Shown: in pieces, positions 37,190 through 46,097 of the stretch
How the letters are laid out: each line of letters begins with the position of its first letter
How positions within the stretch are numbered: position 1 is the stretch's first letter
Translations under genes and position numbers: made by a program
Notes under the pieces: model-generated
The model's database searches: none
Told to the model about the DNA's origin: nothing
What the model saw: only the letters and a program-made list of their open reading frames with translations
DNA from: RPQJ01 sp963712815
Lineage (GTDB): Bacteria; Pseudomonadota; Gammaproteobacteria; Steroidobacterales; Steroidobacteraceae
NCBI GenBank assembly: GCA_963712815.1
Contig: CAVQJL010000012.1
Coordinates: 744,001-808,000 of the forward strand
Reading direction: 5' to 3'
Length of the DNA: 64,000 bases

Positions 37190-37480
37190 GGCGCCTCCTA
37201 TGTCAGGCTCTGTCGAGACTGGCGCCGGGGGACCGTTGCACGGCGGCCCCGCCGGGGCTCGCCTCTGACTGTGTCGTCGAACGGCATTTTACGCTCGTCG
37301 TGCTGCAATGCAGCGAAATAAGTGACTGCGCTTCACATTTTCGGATGCTCGCTACAAGCTTCTTTAATTCAATGAGTTGACGGGCCATTCGAAGCCCGGG
37401 AGCATGGCTTCCGAGCGGCATTGTCCGAAATTTTTGCCATCGCGCTTGACCGTCATTCTGGTTCGCCGAACAATCCACCG

Positions 37481-38425
37481 ATGGACCAGTTGCTCGCCAT
37501 GAAGGTCTTCAACCGGGTGGCCGAGCGCGGCTCGTTCGCCCAGGCAGCCGACGAGCTGGACGTCTCGCGGGCGGCGGCCAGCGCCCATGTGGCAGCGCTC
37601 GAGAAGCACCTCGGGGTCCGGCTGCTGAACCGCACGACCCGGCGAGTCGGCCTGACCGCCGAGGGCGCGGACTTCCTGCGGCGCAGCCAACGGATCCTGG
37701 ATGAAGTCCAGGATGCCGAGGAGACGCTGCGCGGCGCGCGCTCGAAGCCCCAGGGCCTTCTGCGCGTGGACGTCCCGGTCGTGTTCGGCCGGTACCTGCT
37801 GCTGCCGGCCCTCCCGGAATTCACGCGTCGCTACCCGGCCATCGACCTCGACATCCGCCTGAACGACCGCGTCGTGGACCTCGTCGCCGAGCGGGTGGAC
37901 ATTGCCCTGCGGGTGGGACCCGTGCAGCAGTCGGGTCTCGTTACGCGTCGGGTCGGCCAGATCAACATCGTCACCTGCGCCTCGCCCACCTATCTCGCCG
38001 ACCACGGGGAACCCGCGACGCCCGAGGACCTGCGCCAGCACCGCCTGCTCGGGCTCACGCCCGCCGGCGGCGGCACGCCGGAATGGAATTTCCCGCCGCC
38101 CCATACGGCACGTCGCCTCAAGCTGCACTTCGCCATGCAGTTCAACTCCGCCGAGGCGCCGATCATCGCCGCGGCGGCCGGTCTCGGCATCACGCACACG
38201 GGCGACCTGATCGTCGCCGAGTACGTCGCGCGCGGCGAACTCAAGCTGATCCTCGAGAAGTTCGTTCTACCGGGACCGCCGATCTCGCTCGTGTACCCGT
38301 CGGCGGGCCATCAGTCGCCGAAAGTGCGGGTTTTCTCGGACTTCGCGGCAGAACTTCTGCGACGCTGGCACGAGATCGTCCAGCAGTGGCTGCATCGGCC
38401 GCCGGCGACGGCCACGAAGCCATGA
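37481..38425 (+). CDS. LysR-family transcriptional regulator
   Basis: A 314-aa regulator starting at ATG 37481. The winged helix-turn-helix reads FNRVAERGSFAQAADELDVSRAAASAHVAALEKHLGVRLLNRTTRRVGLT (about residues 8-58), the DsdC/YafC/CrgA-like subgroup start MDQLLAMKVF. The periplasmic-binding-protein-like effector domain spans about 90-290. The 291-base gap upstream is the likely control region shared with the 38-residue membrane protein on the other strand; it contains A/T-rich TTTAATTCAATGAG near 37361. No adjacent catabolic target is obvious, so the regulon is unknown. Confidence 0.9.
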   Translation: MDQLLAMKVFNRVAERGSFAQAADELDVSRAAASAHVAALEKHLGVRLLNRTTRRVGLTAEGADFLRRSQRILDEVQDAEETLRGARSKPQGLLRVDVPVVFGRYLLLPALPEFTRRYPAIDLDIRLNDRVVDLVAERVDIALRVGPVQQSGLVTRRVGQINIVTCASPTYLADHGEPATPEDLRQHRLLGLTPAGGGTPEWNFPPPHTARRLKLHFAMQFNSAEAPIIAAAAGLGITHTGDLIVAEYVARGELKLILEKFVLPGPPISLVYPSAGHQSPKVRVFSDFAAELLRRWHEIVQQWLHRPPATATKP

Positions 38426-38482
38426 GCCGCCGGGGTCGTTTCGGCCTGTAGAATCGCGCGCCTCCATCACCGGACCCCCGCC

Positions 38483-39055
38483 ATGCTCAAACTCGTCGTC
38501 GGCCTCGTGATCTTCCTCGGCGTCCATTCCACCGCGATCTTTGCGCCCGCCTGGCGCGAGCGGACGATCGCGCGCATCGGCGCAGCCCCGTGGAAGGTGA
38601 TCTATTCGCTCGCCTCGCTGTTGGGCTTTCTGCTGATCGTGGGCGGCTACGCGCAGGCACGGCTCGACCCGGTGCTTCTGTACCACCCGCCTTTCTGGCT
38701 GCGGCACGTCACCGCGCTGCTGATGCTGCCAGTGTTCCCGCTGCTGCTCGCCGCCTACCTGCCCGGGCGGATCAAGGCGACGGTCAAGCACCCGATGCTC
38801 ACCGCCACCAAGGCCTGGGCGCTGTCGCACCTGCTCGTCAACGGCATGCTCGCCGACGTGCTGCTGTTCGGCGGCTTCCTCGCCTGGGCGGTGCTCGACC
38901 GGATCTCGGCGGGCAAGCGCCCGCAGGTCGCCGTCCGCGGCGCTCCGGCTTCGATCCGCAACGACGCGATCGCAGTCGTCGGAGGCCTGCTGCTGTATGC
39001 CGTCTTCGTCATGTGGGCCCACGTGAGGCTGTTCGGCGTCGCCCCGATGGGCTGA
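38483..39055 (+). CDS. nnrU: NnrU-family membrane protein
   Basis: A 190-aa inner-membrane protein with about five helices. LVIFLGVHSTAIFAPAWR, KVIYSLASLLGFLLIVGGY, LMLPVFPLLLAAYLPGRIKATVKHPML and KAWALSHLLVNGMLADVLLFGGFLAWAV are the NnrU family blocks, including the conserved His residues in VKHPM and LSHLLVNG. NnrU is linked to nitric-oxide/nitrite metabolism in denitrifiers and related to the heme/quinone-associated MAPEG-unrelated isoprenylcysteine-type membrane families; no denitrification gene is seen here. It is followed eight bases later by an alpha/beta-hydrolase gene. Confidence 0.88.
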   Translation: MLKLVVGLVIFLGVHSTAIFAPAWRERTIARIGAAPWKVIYSLASLLGFLLIVGGYAQARLDPVLLYHPPFWLRHVTALLMLPVFPLLLAAYLPGRIKATVKHPMLTATKAWALSHLLVNGMLADVLLFGGFLAWAVLDRISAGKRPQVAVRGAPASIRNDAIAVVGGLLLYAVFVMWAHVRLFGVAPMG

Positions 39056-39063
39056 GGCGGACT

Positions 39064-39969
39064 GTGGAACGGGTCGAAGTCCCCTTCGGCAGCCACGGCG
39101 GCATCTGTCGGGCGTGGCGCTATGCGCCTGCGACGACGAACGGCACCACGAGAGAACGTCGTCCCTGCGTGGTGATGGCGCACGGCTTCGGCGCCACGCG
39201 CGATGCGTCGCTCGCGCCGTACGCGGAGCGCTTCGTGGCGGCCGGCATGCACGTCCTGCTGTTCGACTACCGGCACTTCGGCTCGAGTGATGGACAGCCG
39301 CGGCAACTCGTGTCGGTGCGCCGCCAGTTGCAGGACTATGCCGCGGCTTTCGATTTCGCCCGTGCCCTCAGCGGCGTCGATCCTGACCGTGTCGCCGTCT
39401 GGGGGACCTCTTTCTCAGGCGGACACGCACTCGTGACCGCCGCCACCGTGCCCGGCGTGGCCGCGGCGATCTGTCAGTGCCCGATGATGGACGGTCTCGC
39501 GGCCGTACGGCGCATCCTCGAGTACGCCGGGCCACGGCAACTCCTGCGACTCACCGGCCACGGCCTGCTCGATCTCGCCCTGGCGCCCTTCCGAAGGGCG
39601 CACTACGTGCCGACGGCGGGTCCACCCGGCAGCCTCGCCGTGATGAGCAGCGACGACGCGGAGGCGGGCTACCGCGCGCTGCTGCCGCCGGACGCGCGTA
39701 TGGAGGTGGCCGCGCGCATCGCGCTGTCCGTCGCCTTTTACAGACCCGTCAGCCTCGCCCACCGCGTTCGCTGCCCGGTTCTCCTACAGCTCTGCGAACG
39801 CGACAGCGTAGCGCCGGTCGCAGCCACAGAGCGGGCGGCTGGAGCGCTTGGCGCCAACGCCGAGGTGAGGCGCTATCCGATCGGCCACTTCGAGCCCTAC
39901 TTCGGCGAGCACTTCGAGCGCAGCGTCAGCGACCAGCTCGGGTTCCTGCGCACTCGCTTCGCGGCCTGA
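39064..39969 (+). CDS. Alpha/beta hydrolase
   Basis: GTG 39064 is chosen because GAGGCGG lies three bases upstream and no ATG fits; 301 aa. VMAHGFGATRDASL is the oxyanion loop, VWGTSFSGGHAL the nucleophile elbow (Ser in GxSxG), ERDSVAP carries the acid and YPIGHFEPYFG the His. Its layout matches the BAAT/dienelactone-hydrolase-like peptidase S15/S33 relatives with unknown esters as substrate. It is cytoplasmic by sequence. It follows nnrU closely and is probably co-transcribed, then converges on the cytochrome gene. Confidence 0.83.
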   Translation: MERVEVPFGSHGGICRAWRYAPATTNGTTRERRPCVVMAHGFGATRDASLAPYAERFVAAGMHVLLFDYRHFGSSDGQPRQLVSVRRQLQDYAAAFDFARALSGVDPDRVAVWGTSFSGGHALVTAATVPGVAAAICQCPMMDGLAAVRRILEYAGPRQLLRLTGHGLLDLALAPFRRAHYVPTAGPPGSLAVMSSDDAEAGYRALLPPDARMEVAARIALSVAFYRPVSLAHRVRCPVLLQLCERDSVAPVAATERAAGALGANAEVRRYPIGHFEPYFGEHFERSVSDQLGFLRTRFAA

Positions 39970-39993
39970 GCATCGGTCACCCGGCGCGGGGGC

Positions 39994-41076
39994 TCACCAG
40001 CCCTTGAAGAAGCTGCCGTCGGCGAAGTCCCATAGCAGGGTCAGGTGGTAGCGGGTGTTGTAGGGCTGGTCGCTGAGCGGGAACTCGACGCCGAGGTTGA
40101 GCGCCACGTGCCCGCCCTTGGTGAGCCCGAACCGCACCTGCGGCAAGACCGTCCATTGCACGGTGTCCTCGTCCTTGGAGTCGAAGGGTACGGTCGCCGT
40201 GACCTCGAGCGCCGGGAAGGCCGCGCGCGGCAGGTCCGCCCAAAGGTAGTGCACCACGCCCGCCAGCTCCACCTCGCCTTCGTCGGTGTCATCGACCGGC
40301 ACGATGACCCGGGCGCTCGACTGGAAGGTCGCCTTGTCGGAGAACTGCTTGCCGTAGGCGAGATAGGGAATGATCTCCTCCGACTCGTCGCTGTCGGTCG
40401 GGACCGCGACGATCAGCGCGCCGGAGAGTATCGAGCGCTTCTCGAGGTTCCAGTGCAGCACGGTCTTGACCCCGGCTTCGACCTTGGTGATCTCGGAGTC
40501 CGTGCCGTCGTCCTCGTGGATGATCTCGAGGACGCCCATCGACCGCTTGCCGAAGCGCTTCTCGATCTCGACGACGTTGCGCCAGACGTTGTCGCCATCG
40601 CGCTCGGTAATGCGCGCCTTGTAGACGATCTCGTCCTCGGGGAAGGCCTTCTTGGTGCGCACTGGCAGGAAGAAATTCATTTCGCCCGGCGGGTATTTGT
40701 CGCTGCCGGGTGCGAGCGTCTTGGCGTAGGCGACGACGTTCTGGATGTCCTCCTCCTTGAGCGTCCCCTTCTGCCCCGGCATCACGGCCGACAAACCCAG
40801 CGCCGGGCCGCCGTGGGTGACGACGATGTGCCAGTCCGTGGCCGGCTCGCGGCTGTTGAACAGCGGGTCGGACAAGTCCGCAGGCTGGGGGTCGAGCGCC
40901 TGCACCACCGGATTGGTCGGATCGGGCCGGCCGGTCGCGCCGTGACAGGCGGCGCAGACTTCCTCGAAGATCTTTCGGCCGGCCTCGAGGTCGGCGGATT
41001 GCGCCTGCGCGGCCAGGGCGATCGACAGGGCAACGGTGGCGCAGAGCCCGGTGAGTGGAATTCGGTAAACGCTCAT
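39994..41076 (-). CDS. Cytochrome c fused to a beta-rich C-terminal domain
   Basis: A 360-aa protein with a signal peptide (residues 1-27, AQAQS-A). The heme site VCAACHGATG (CxxCH) is near residue 40, and VMPGQKGTLKEEDIQNVVAYAKTL provides the distal Met and last helix of a class I cytochrome c. From about residue 140 to the end is a separate domain of alternating polar/hydrophobic strands (VLHWNLEKRSILSGALIVAVP, VALNLGVEFPLSDQPYNTRYHL, LLWDFADGSFFKGW), which looks like an outer-membrane or beta-sandwich domain I cannot name. It should be periplasmic or outer-membrane attached. Start 41076 is chosen from the signal peptide; the frame extends upstream. It diverges from the esterase at 41252. 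Confidence 0.75.
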   Translation of the reverse strand: MSVYRIPLTGLCATVALSIALAAQAQSADLEAGRKIFEEVCAACHGATGRPDPTNPVVQALDPQPADLSDPLFNSREPATDWHIVVTHGGPALGLSAVMPGQKGTLKEEDIQNVVAYAKTLAPGSDKYPPGEMNFFLPVRTKKAFPEDEIVYKARITERDGDNVWRNVVEIEKRFGKRSMGVLEIIHEDDGTDSEITKVEAGVKTVLHWNLEKRSILSGALIVAVPTDSDESEEIIPYLAYGKQFSDKATFQSSARVIVPVDDTDEGEVELAGVVHYLWADLPRAAFPALEVTATVPFDSKDEDTVQWTVLPQVRFGLTKGGHVALNLGVEFPLSDQPYNTRYHLTLLWDFADGSFFKGW

Positions 41077-41251
41077 GGGATTCCTCGTGCACGGCCACCG
41101 ATCGAGCGCCGCTGCCGGAAAGGTTAGACGTCCGGGCGGACCGTTCGATTCCGCAGTTTCCGCAGGATCGACGACAAGCCCGCTTGGCCCGCATCGGCTT
41201 CGACAGGGACATCGGCTTGGCGGCCGCGACCGCGCGTCGGACACTGTCGGC

Positions 41252-42514
41252 ATGAACGCGCCCGCGTCCTCGTGGATCTTCCTCGCCCTCAGCGCACTCG
41301 GACTGGTGGCGACGGTCACGGCACTGCTCAGCGCGAGCCGGCTCGGCCGGGGCAACATGTTCTGGTTTCTCTCAGGCTGGCTCACGAGCGAGCTGGCCGC
41401 ATTCCACGTACTGATGTCGGGACTCGTGGCGCTCGGGTTCGGCCTCACGACCGCCGCACTCGAGGCCAGACCGGGTCTCCTCGGGCTCGCGCTCGTCCTC
41501 GTGTCGTGGATGGGACTTGCGCTCGTTCAGTGGCGTGCACGTTCCGCGGCCCAGTTGCTCGAGCAGGCGCTGCAGACCGGCCTCGGCGCCAGGTACCGCG
41601 AGCACATTCCGCCGGCTCGCCGCGCTGTGCTGCGCAACGCCGTGCCGCTGCGCGAGCTCGCATTGCCGTTCACGATGCGGAGCCGGGAAGTCGAATGGCT
41701 GCGCGACCTTCCCTACGGCGATGAGCACCCGCGACAGGTGCTGGACGTCTACCGCCCGGCCGGCGGCAGCACGAACGCGCCCGTGCTGCTGCAGATCCAC
41801 GGCGGCGGCTGGGTTCTCGGCAACAAGCACGAGCAGGCCCTGCCGCTCGTGTACCACCTCGCGGCGCGCGGCTGGGTGGTTGTGACCCCGAACTACCGCC
41901 TGAGCCCGAAGTCGCGCTTCCCCGACCATCTCCTGGACTGCAAGCGGGCGCTCGCCTGGACGCGACGGAACGTCGCAGGCTACGGGGGCGATCCCCGCTT
42001 CATCGCCGTGACCGGCGGCTCGGCGGGCGCGCACCTCGCCGCGCTGGTGGCGCTGACTGCGAACGACTCACGCCTTCAGCCCGGCTTCGAGCATGTGGAC
42101 ACCGCTGTCGCAGCAGCAGTGCCGCTCTATGGCGTGTATGACTTCACCGACAGGCACGGGCTCAAGGGTAGCGGCGCGGCGATGGTCCGCTGGCTCGAGC
42201 AGACGGTGATGCCGTGCGCGCCGACGGTGAATCCGGCGCTCTGGGACCTTGCATCGCCGATCGCGCAGCTGCGTCGCGACGCCCCGCCTTTCTTCATCCT
42301 GCACGGCACGCACGACTCGCTCGCGAGCGCCGAGGAGGCACGACTGTTCGCAGAGCGGCTGCGCGCCGTCTCGTCACGGCCGGTGGTGTACGCCGAGCTG
42401 CCGGGCGCGCAGCACGCGTGGGACGTGTTCCGCTCGGTGCGCGCGATGCAGTCGGTGCAGGCAGTGACGCGGTTCCTGGAGTGGGTCCACGCGACCACTC
42501 CAGGCGATTGCTGA
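41252..42514 (+). CDS. Hormone-sensitive-lipase-family esterase with N-terminal membrane helices
   Basis: A 420-aa protein. Residues 1-95 hold three hydrophobic helices (WIFLALSALGLVATVTALL, MFWFLSGWLTSELAAFHVLMSGLVALGF, LLGLALVLVSWMGLAL). The catalytic domain follows from about 125: QIHGGGWVLGNK is the HGGG oxyanion signature, VTGGSAGAHLAALV the nucleophile elbow, HGTHDSLASAEEA the Asp and GAQHAWDVF the His. This domain order is known from Lip-type membrane-anchored carboxylesterases in actinobacteria and proteobacteria that cut medium acyl esters. The gene is preceded by its own 175-base spacer and followed by 175 bases before the nuclease-like gene. Confidence 0.85.
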   Translation: MNAPASSWIFLALSALGLVATVTALLSASRLGRGNMFWFLSGWLTSELAAFHVLMSGLVALGFGLTTAALEARPGLLGLALVLVSWMGLALVQWRARSAAQLLEQALQTGLGARYREHIPPARRAVLRNAVPLRELALPFTMRSREVEWLRDLPYGDEHPRQVLDVYRPAGGSTNAPVLLQIHGGGWVLGNKHEQALPLVYHLAARGWVVVTPNYRLSPKSRFPDHLLDCKRALAWTRRNVAGYGGDPRFIAVTGGSAGAHLAALVALTANDSRLQPGFEHVDTAVAAAVPLYGVYDFTDRHGLKGSGAAMVRWLEQTVMPCAPTVNPALWDLASPIAQLRRDAPPFFILHGTHDSLASAEEARLFAERLRAVSSRPVVYAELPGAQHAWDVFRSVRAMQSVQAVTRFLEWVHATTPGDC

Positions 42515-42689
42515 ACCGGGCGTGCGGCCGCATTAAGTCAAATTCCCAAACTACCGATTGCGCGCATCACGACCAGGGCGCACGTTACCGGAGTGCCGTT
42601 GCGCGACGACGCCGCGCGATGGCGGCGTGGCCGACAACAATCGGAGCGCCACGATCACCAACACACGCGTCGATCCTGGAGGGACTCCG

Positions 42690-43815
42690 ATGAAACGCTG
42701 GCAACTACCATGCATCGCCGTCGCGACGCTCGCCGCCGCCGGCGCGGCGTCGTCCGCCGATATCGACGTGATGACGCAGAACCAGTACCTCGGCGCCGAC
42801 ATCGCACCGCTGATCGCAGCCATCGGCACGGACGGCTTCAATGACGCTGTGGTCACGGCGCTGCGCCAGATCGCGGCCAACCGCACGCCGGAGCGCCTGA
42901 CGGCGCTCGCGGCACTGGTCTCCAGGCGTCAGCCACACCTGGTCGGGCTCCAGGAGGTCTGGGAGTTCCGGTGCATCCCGGCCATCCCGGAGCTCGGCGG
43001 CTATCCCTGCAACGACGTGTCCATCGCCGGCGCCTTCAACGATCACCTCGCCGGCACCCTCGCAGCGTTGGGACCGCGCTACCGGAACGTCGGATTCGTG
43101 CAGAACTTCGCCGTGTTCTCGTATGACGGCTACCCGGGGATCCCGTTTTTCATCAACGGCATCCCGGCCTTCCTGCAGGTGCAGGATCGCGACGTGATCC
43201 TGGCACGCGACGACGTCGCCGCCGTGAACGTGCCGCTGCGCTGCGCGCGGCCGTCGGAGGACGGGTGCAACTTCGACGTGGACCTGCCGCTCGGACCCCT
43301 GCTGGGTTCCGTCGAGCGCGGATTCCTCGCAGTGGACGTGACGATCGACGGCATCGGACTACCGCTTCTTCAACACCCATCTCGAGGTGCAGGGCAACGC
43401 GCTCATTCCGGGCGAGGTGCAGGCCCTGCAGGCGTTTCAGCTGATCCAGACCGCGCTCGGTACAACGCCGCCCGACCGGCGACTGATCGTCGTCGGCGAC
43501 ACGAACTCCTCGCCGAACGACCCGCCGTCCAGCCTGCCGACGCCGTACATGCTGTTCGAGGCCGCCGGGTTCTACGACGTCTGGGACCTGCGTCCAGGCG
43601 CCACCGCCGGACTCAGTTGCTGCCAGCTCGAGGACCTGTCGAACAAGGTCTCGGTGCTCGACCAGCGCATCGACCACATCTATGCACGTGAGATGCCGCG
43701 CAAGGTGAAGGATGTGCGGCTGCTCGGCGAGGTGGCCGCCGACAAGACCCGTCCGCCAGGACGCGGCCTCTGGCCGTCGGACCACGCCTCGGTCGCGGGG
43801 CAGTTGCAGTACTGA
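42690..43815 (+). CDS. Secreted endonuclease/exonuclease/phosphatase-family phosphodiesterase, one frameshift
   Basis: ATG 42690 follows a GGAGGG site. Residues 1-23 are a signal peptide, so the enzyme is exported. LVGLQEVWEF holds the metal-binding Glu, VVGDTNSSPND the active-site Asp-Asn, and WPSDHASVAG the terminal SDH motif, all standard for the EEP fold (sphingomyelinase, DNase, inositol phosphatase types). One extra base lies at about 43357: VTIDGI is followed in the next frame by DYRFFNTHLEVQGN, where the His of NTHLEV is catalytic. Intact length would be about 374 aa. As written the gene stops in the wrong frame; sequence error is the simplest view. A terminator follows. Confidence 0.8.
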
Positions 43816-43836
43816 ACCGGGACTGGTCGAATCCAG

Positions 43837-43869
43837 GGGCGTCCCGCGCCGGAGCGTGACGCCCTTTTT
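43837..43869 (+). terminator. Intrinsic terminator after the phosphodiesterase gene
   Basis: A 7-bp GC stem (GGGCGTC / GACGCCC) with a 14-base loop is followed by five T residues. It starts 22 bases after the stop codon at 43813-43815 and lies before the ATG at 43934, so the following gene has a separate promoter. Confidence 0.75.
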
Positions 43870-43933
43870 CGTGGACCCGCCGGCAGCAATTGGCCGGCGA
43901 TCCCGAAGTCGTCAGCAGCGAGGCAACCATCCA

Positions 43934-44417
43934 ATGCTCAAGTCCACCGCGCGCGCCATCCGTGCCCTGCTCGACGGCGAGCGGATTCTGTCGTTGGCGG
44001 TCCTGGTGGACGGCGCGCCCTTCGCGGGCCTGCTGCCCTTCGTGCCGACGACCGGCTACTCCGGCGTCGTGATCCACGCCTCGCGCCTGTCGCGGCACAC
44101 CGCGGGCCTGTCGGCCGGTGCCCGTGCCGCCGTGTTGCTGCACGAGCAGGACGCCCCGGAGAAGGACCCGCTGCAGATCAAGCGCGCCTCGTTCGAGTGC
44201 GAGGTGCACCCGCTCGAGCGCAACGGCGAGGACCTGGGCAGCCGAGCGAGAGCGTTACCTCGAGCGCTTCCCGGGCAGCCGCATCACGTTCCGATTGAGC
44301 GACTTCACGCTTTACCGGCTCGAGTTTCGCCGGGGACTGTGGGTGGGCGGGTTCGGCCGCGCGGTGGACATCGAGCCGCGCGACGTCGCGAAACTGGCGT
44401 CGCACGGCCTCGCCTGA
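43934..44417 (+). CDS. Pyridoxamine 5'-phosphate oxidase-like flavin-binding protein (HugZ-type N-domain), frameshifted
   Basis: About 160 aa when repaired. AIRALLDGERILSLAVLVDG, PFAGLLPFVPTTGYSGVVIHASRLSRHTAGL and AAVLLHEQDAPEKDPLQIKRASFE form the split-barrel FMN/heme-binding fold of PNPOx-like and HugZ-like proteins. One extra base near 44239 shifts from NGEDLG to AAERERYLERFPGSRITFRLSDFTLYRLEFR, which is the expected continuation, ending at 44417. The C-terminal HugZ heme domain is absent, as in many short members. Substrate or cofactor is unproven. It converges on the ArsR-type regulator with an 11-base gap. Confidence 0.75.
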
Positions 44418-44428
44418 GGCCCTGGCGC

Positions 44429-44788
44429 CTACCGCCTGCAGAACTGCGCGTACAGGGTGGACATCACCGCGGCGGCCTCGCCGCTCGAGAGCGAGTAATA
44501 GATCGACTGGCCGGACCGACGCGTCCGGACCAGGTGCTTGCGACGCAGGACACCCAGGTGCTGGGACAGCGCCGACTGGCTCAGCCCAATGAGCGGCTGC
44601 AGGTCGCTCACAGACTTTTCGCCATCGGCCAGCTGGCACAGGATCATCAGGCGCGAGGTGTTCGCCATCGCCGCCAGCAGGTCGCAGGCCTTGTGGGCGT
44701 TCTTCTCGAGACGCCGCAGGCTGGCGGGCGTCAGGACGGGCGGCGGACCTGCGCTTGCTGCCTTTACGCGACTGGATCGAGGCTTCAT
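44429..44788 (-). CDS. ArsR-family regulator, BigR/SqrR-like persulfide sensor
   Basis: A 119-aa winged-helix regulator: LLAAMANTSRLMILCQLADG, VSDLQPLIGLSQSALSQHLGVLRRKHLV (recognition helix) and SGQSIYYSLSSG (wing). It has no metal-site CxC of ArsR/SmtB. Instead Cys51 (LMILC) and Cys117 (AQFC) are 66 residues apart, exactly the spacing of the redox pair in SqrR (41/107) and BigR (42/108), which form a tetrasulfide or disulfide on sulfide stress and derepress. The divergent YeiH transporter, starting 176 bases away, is the most likely target. Residues 1-20 are an extra Pro/Ser-rich tail. Confidence 0.85.
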   Translation of the reverse strand: MKPRSSRVKAASAGPPPVLTPASLRRLEKNAHKACDLLAAMANTSRLMILCQLADGEKSVSDLQPLIGLSQSALSQHLGVLRRKHLVRTRRSGQSIYYSLSSGEAAAVMSTLYAQFCRR

Positions 44789-44964
44789 GGAGCGCGGATG
44801 TTAGCCGAAACTGCTCCGGACACTCTGACCGGGATCACCATCGCCGGGAAGCCGCGGGCGGCCCGTTCATGTACGCTCGCGGCAAGAGCGTTCGCGTACC
44901 CAACAATTACGATCCGTCGCGCACGGCGGCGCAGAACGGCGATGACTCCAAGAGACGCCCTGCC

Positions 44965-46017
44965 ATGAATGCCATCTGGGGATTCCTGCTCGCCCTGTTC
45001 CTGGCGCTCGCGGGAGAGTACCTCGCCGGGGTCATCGCGCCGGCTCTCGGGCTGCAGAAAGGCGCGATCAGCGGAATCATGATGGCGATCCTGCTGGGCA
45101 TCCTCGTCAACAACCTCTTCCGGCTGCCCGAGGTGCTCAGGCCGGGCATCAGGTTCTCGGTGGTGCGCATCCTCAGGCTCGGCATCGTGCTGCTCGGCAT
45201 CCGCCTCAGCATCGTCGAGGCCGGCGCCATCGGCCTCAGGAGCCTGCCGATCATCGTCGGCACCGTGCTCGCCGCGCTCGCGATCGTGACCTGGGTCAGC
45301 CGGCGCGTCGGGCTCACCGACCGTCTCGGCACGCTGATCGCCGTCGGCACGAGCATCTGCGGCGCGACCGCGATCGTCGCGATGGCGCCCACGATCGGCG
45401 CCCGCGACGACGAGACGAGCTATGCCGTGGCGTGCATCACGCTGTTCGGGGTGGTCGCCATGCTGGCCTACCCCTTCGCGGCGCACTGGCTGTTCGCGGG
45501 CGACGGGTTCCGGTCGGGCATGTTCCTCGGTACCGCCGTTCACGAGACCGCGCAGGTCGCGGGCGCCGGGCTCGTCTACCAGGAGTATTTCGAGGACCCG
45601 AGGGCACTCGACGTCGCCACGGTGACCAAGCTGGTGCGCAACATGAGCATGCTGCTGGTGATCCCGATCATGGCGGTCTTCTATCACCGCCGCTCGAACG
45701 AAGGCGGCACGGCGCCGAAGTGGTACACGATGATCCCGATCTTCATCGTCGGGTTCGCAGCCATGAGCCTGCTGCGCACGCTGGGCGACGTCGGCGATCG
45801 TCCGTTCGGGATGCTCGATCCCGCGCAGTGGAAGTCGATCGTCGGGTTCATCAAGCAGGTCGCGACCTACTGCCTCGCCATCGCGATGGCGGCCGTCGGA
45901 CTCGGAACCAGCATCAAGGGCCTGCGGGCCATCGGTCCGAAGCCGCTCGGCGTCGGCCTGTTCTCGGCGCTGCTCGTCGGAGTGGTCAGCTATACGCTGG
46001 TATCGCTGCTCTACTGA
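44965..46017 (+). CDS. yeiH: YeiH-family putative sulfate/sulfite exporter
   Basis: A 350-aa membrane protein of normal family length; ATG 44965 is chosen because residues upstream in the same frame are not hydrophobic or family-like. Ten or so helices are visible. GTSICGATAIVAMAPTIGARDDETSYAVACITLFGVVAML and GTAVHETAQVAGAGLVY are the UPF0324/YeiH signatures, with charged residues inside membrane segments. KQVATYCLAIAMAAVGLGTSIKGL closes the second repeat. The family is annotated as a sulfate or sulfonate-related exporter from its genome context. Here the divergent persulfide-sensor gene supports a role in sulfur stress. A stray in-frame ORF upstream (from 44755) should not be used. Confidence 0.88.
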   Translation: MNAIWGFLLALFLALAGEYLAGVIAPALGLQKGAISGIMMAILLGILVNNLFRLPEVLRPGIRFSVVRILRLGIVLLGIRLSIVEAGAIGLRSLPIIVGTVLAALAIVTWVSRRVGLTDRLGTLIAVGTSICGATAIVAMAPTIGARDDETSYAVACITLFGVVAMLAYPFAAHWLFAGDGFRSGMFLGTAVHETAQVAGAGLVYQEYFEDPRALDVATVTKLVRNMSMLLVIPIMAVFYHRRSNEGGTAPKWYTMIPIFIVGFAAMSLLRTLGDVGDRPFGMLDPAQWKSIVGFIKQVATYCLAIAMAAVGLGTSIKGLRAIGPKPLGVGLFSALLVGVVSYTLVSLLY

Positions 46018-46097
46018 CCGATGCACCGGCCCGACGCGGGGAGCCCCGGACGCCGGCGTGGATCAGCGCGGCGAGGTCGGCCAACGGCCGCCCTCGC

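Noticed and set aside
37236..37262. GC hairpin (GCCCC-GCC-GGGGC) taken as a terminator of the SMP-30-like operon
   Set aside because: The stem is only five bases and no T-run follows.
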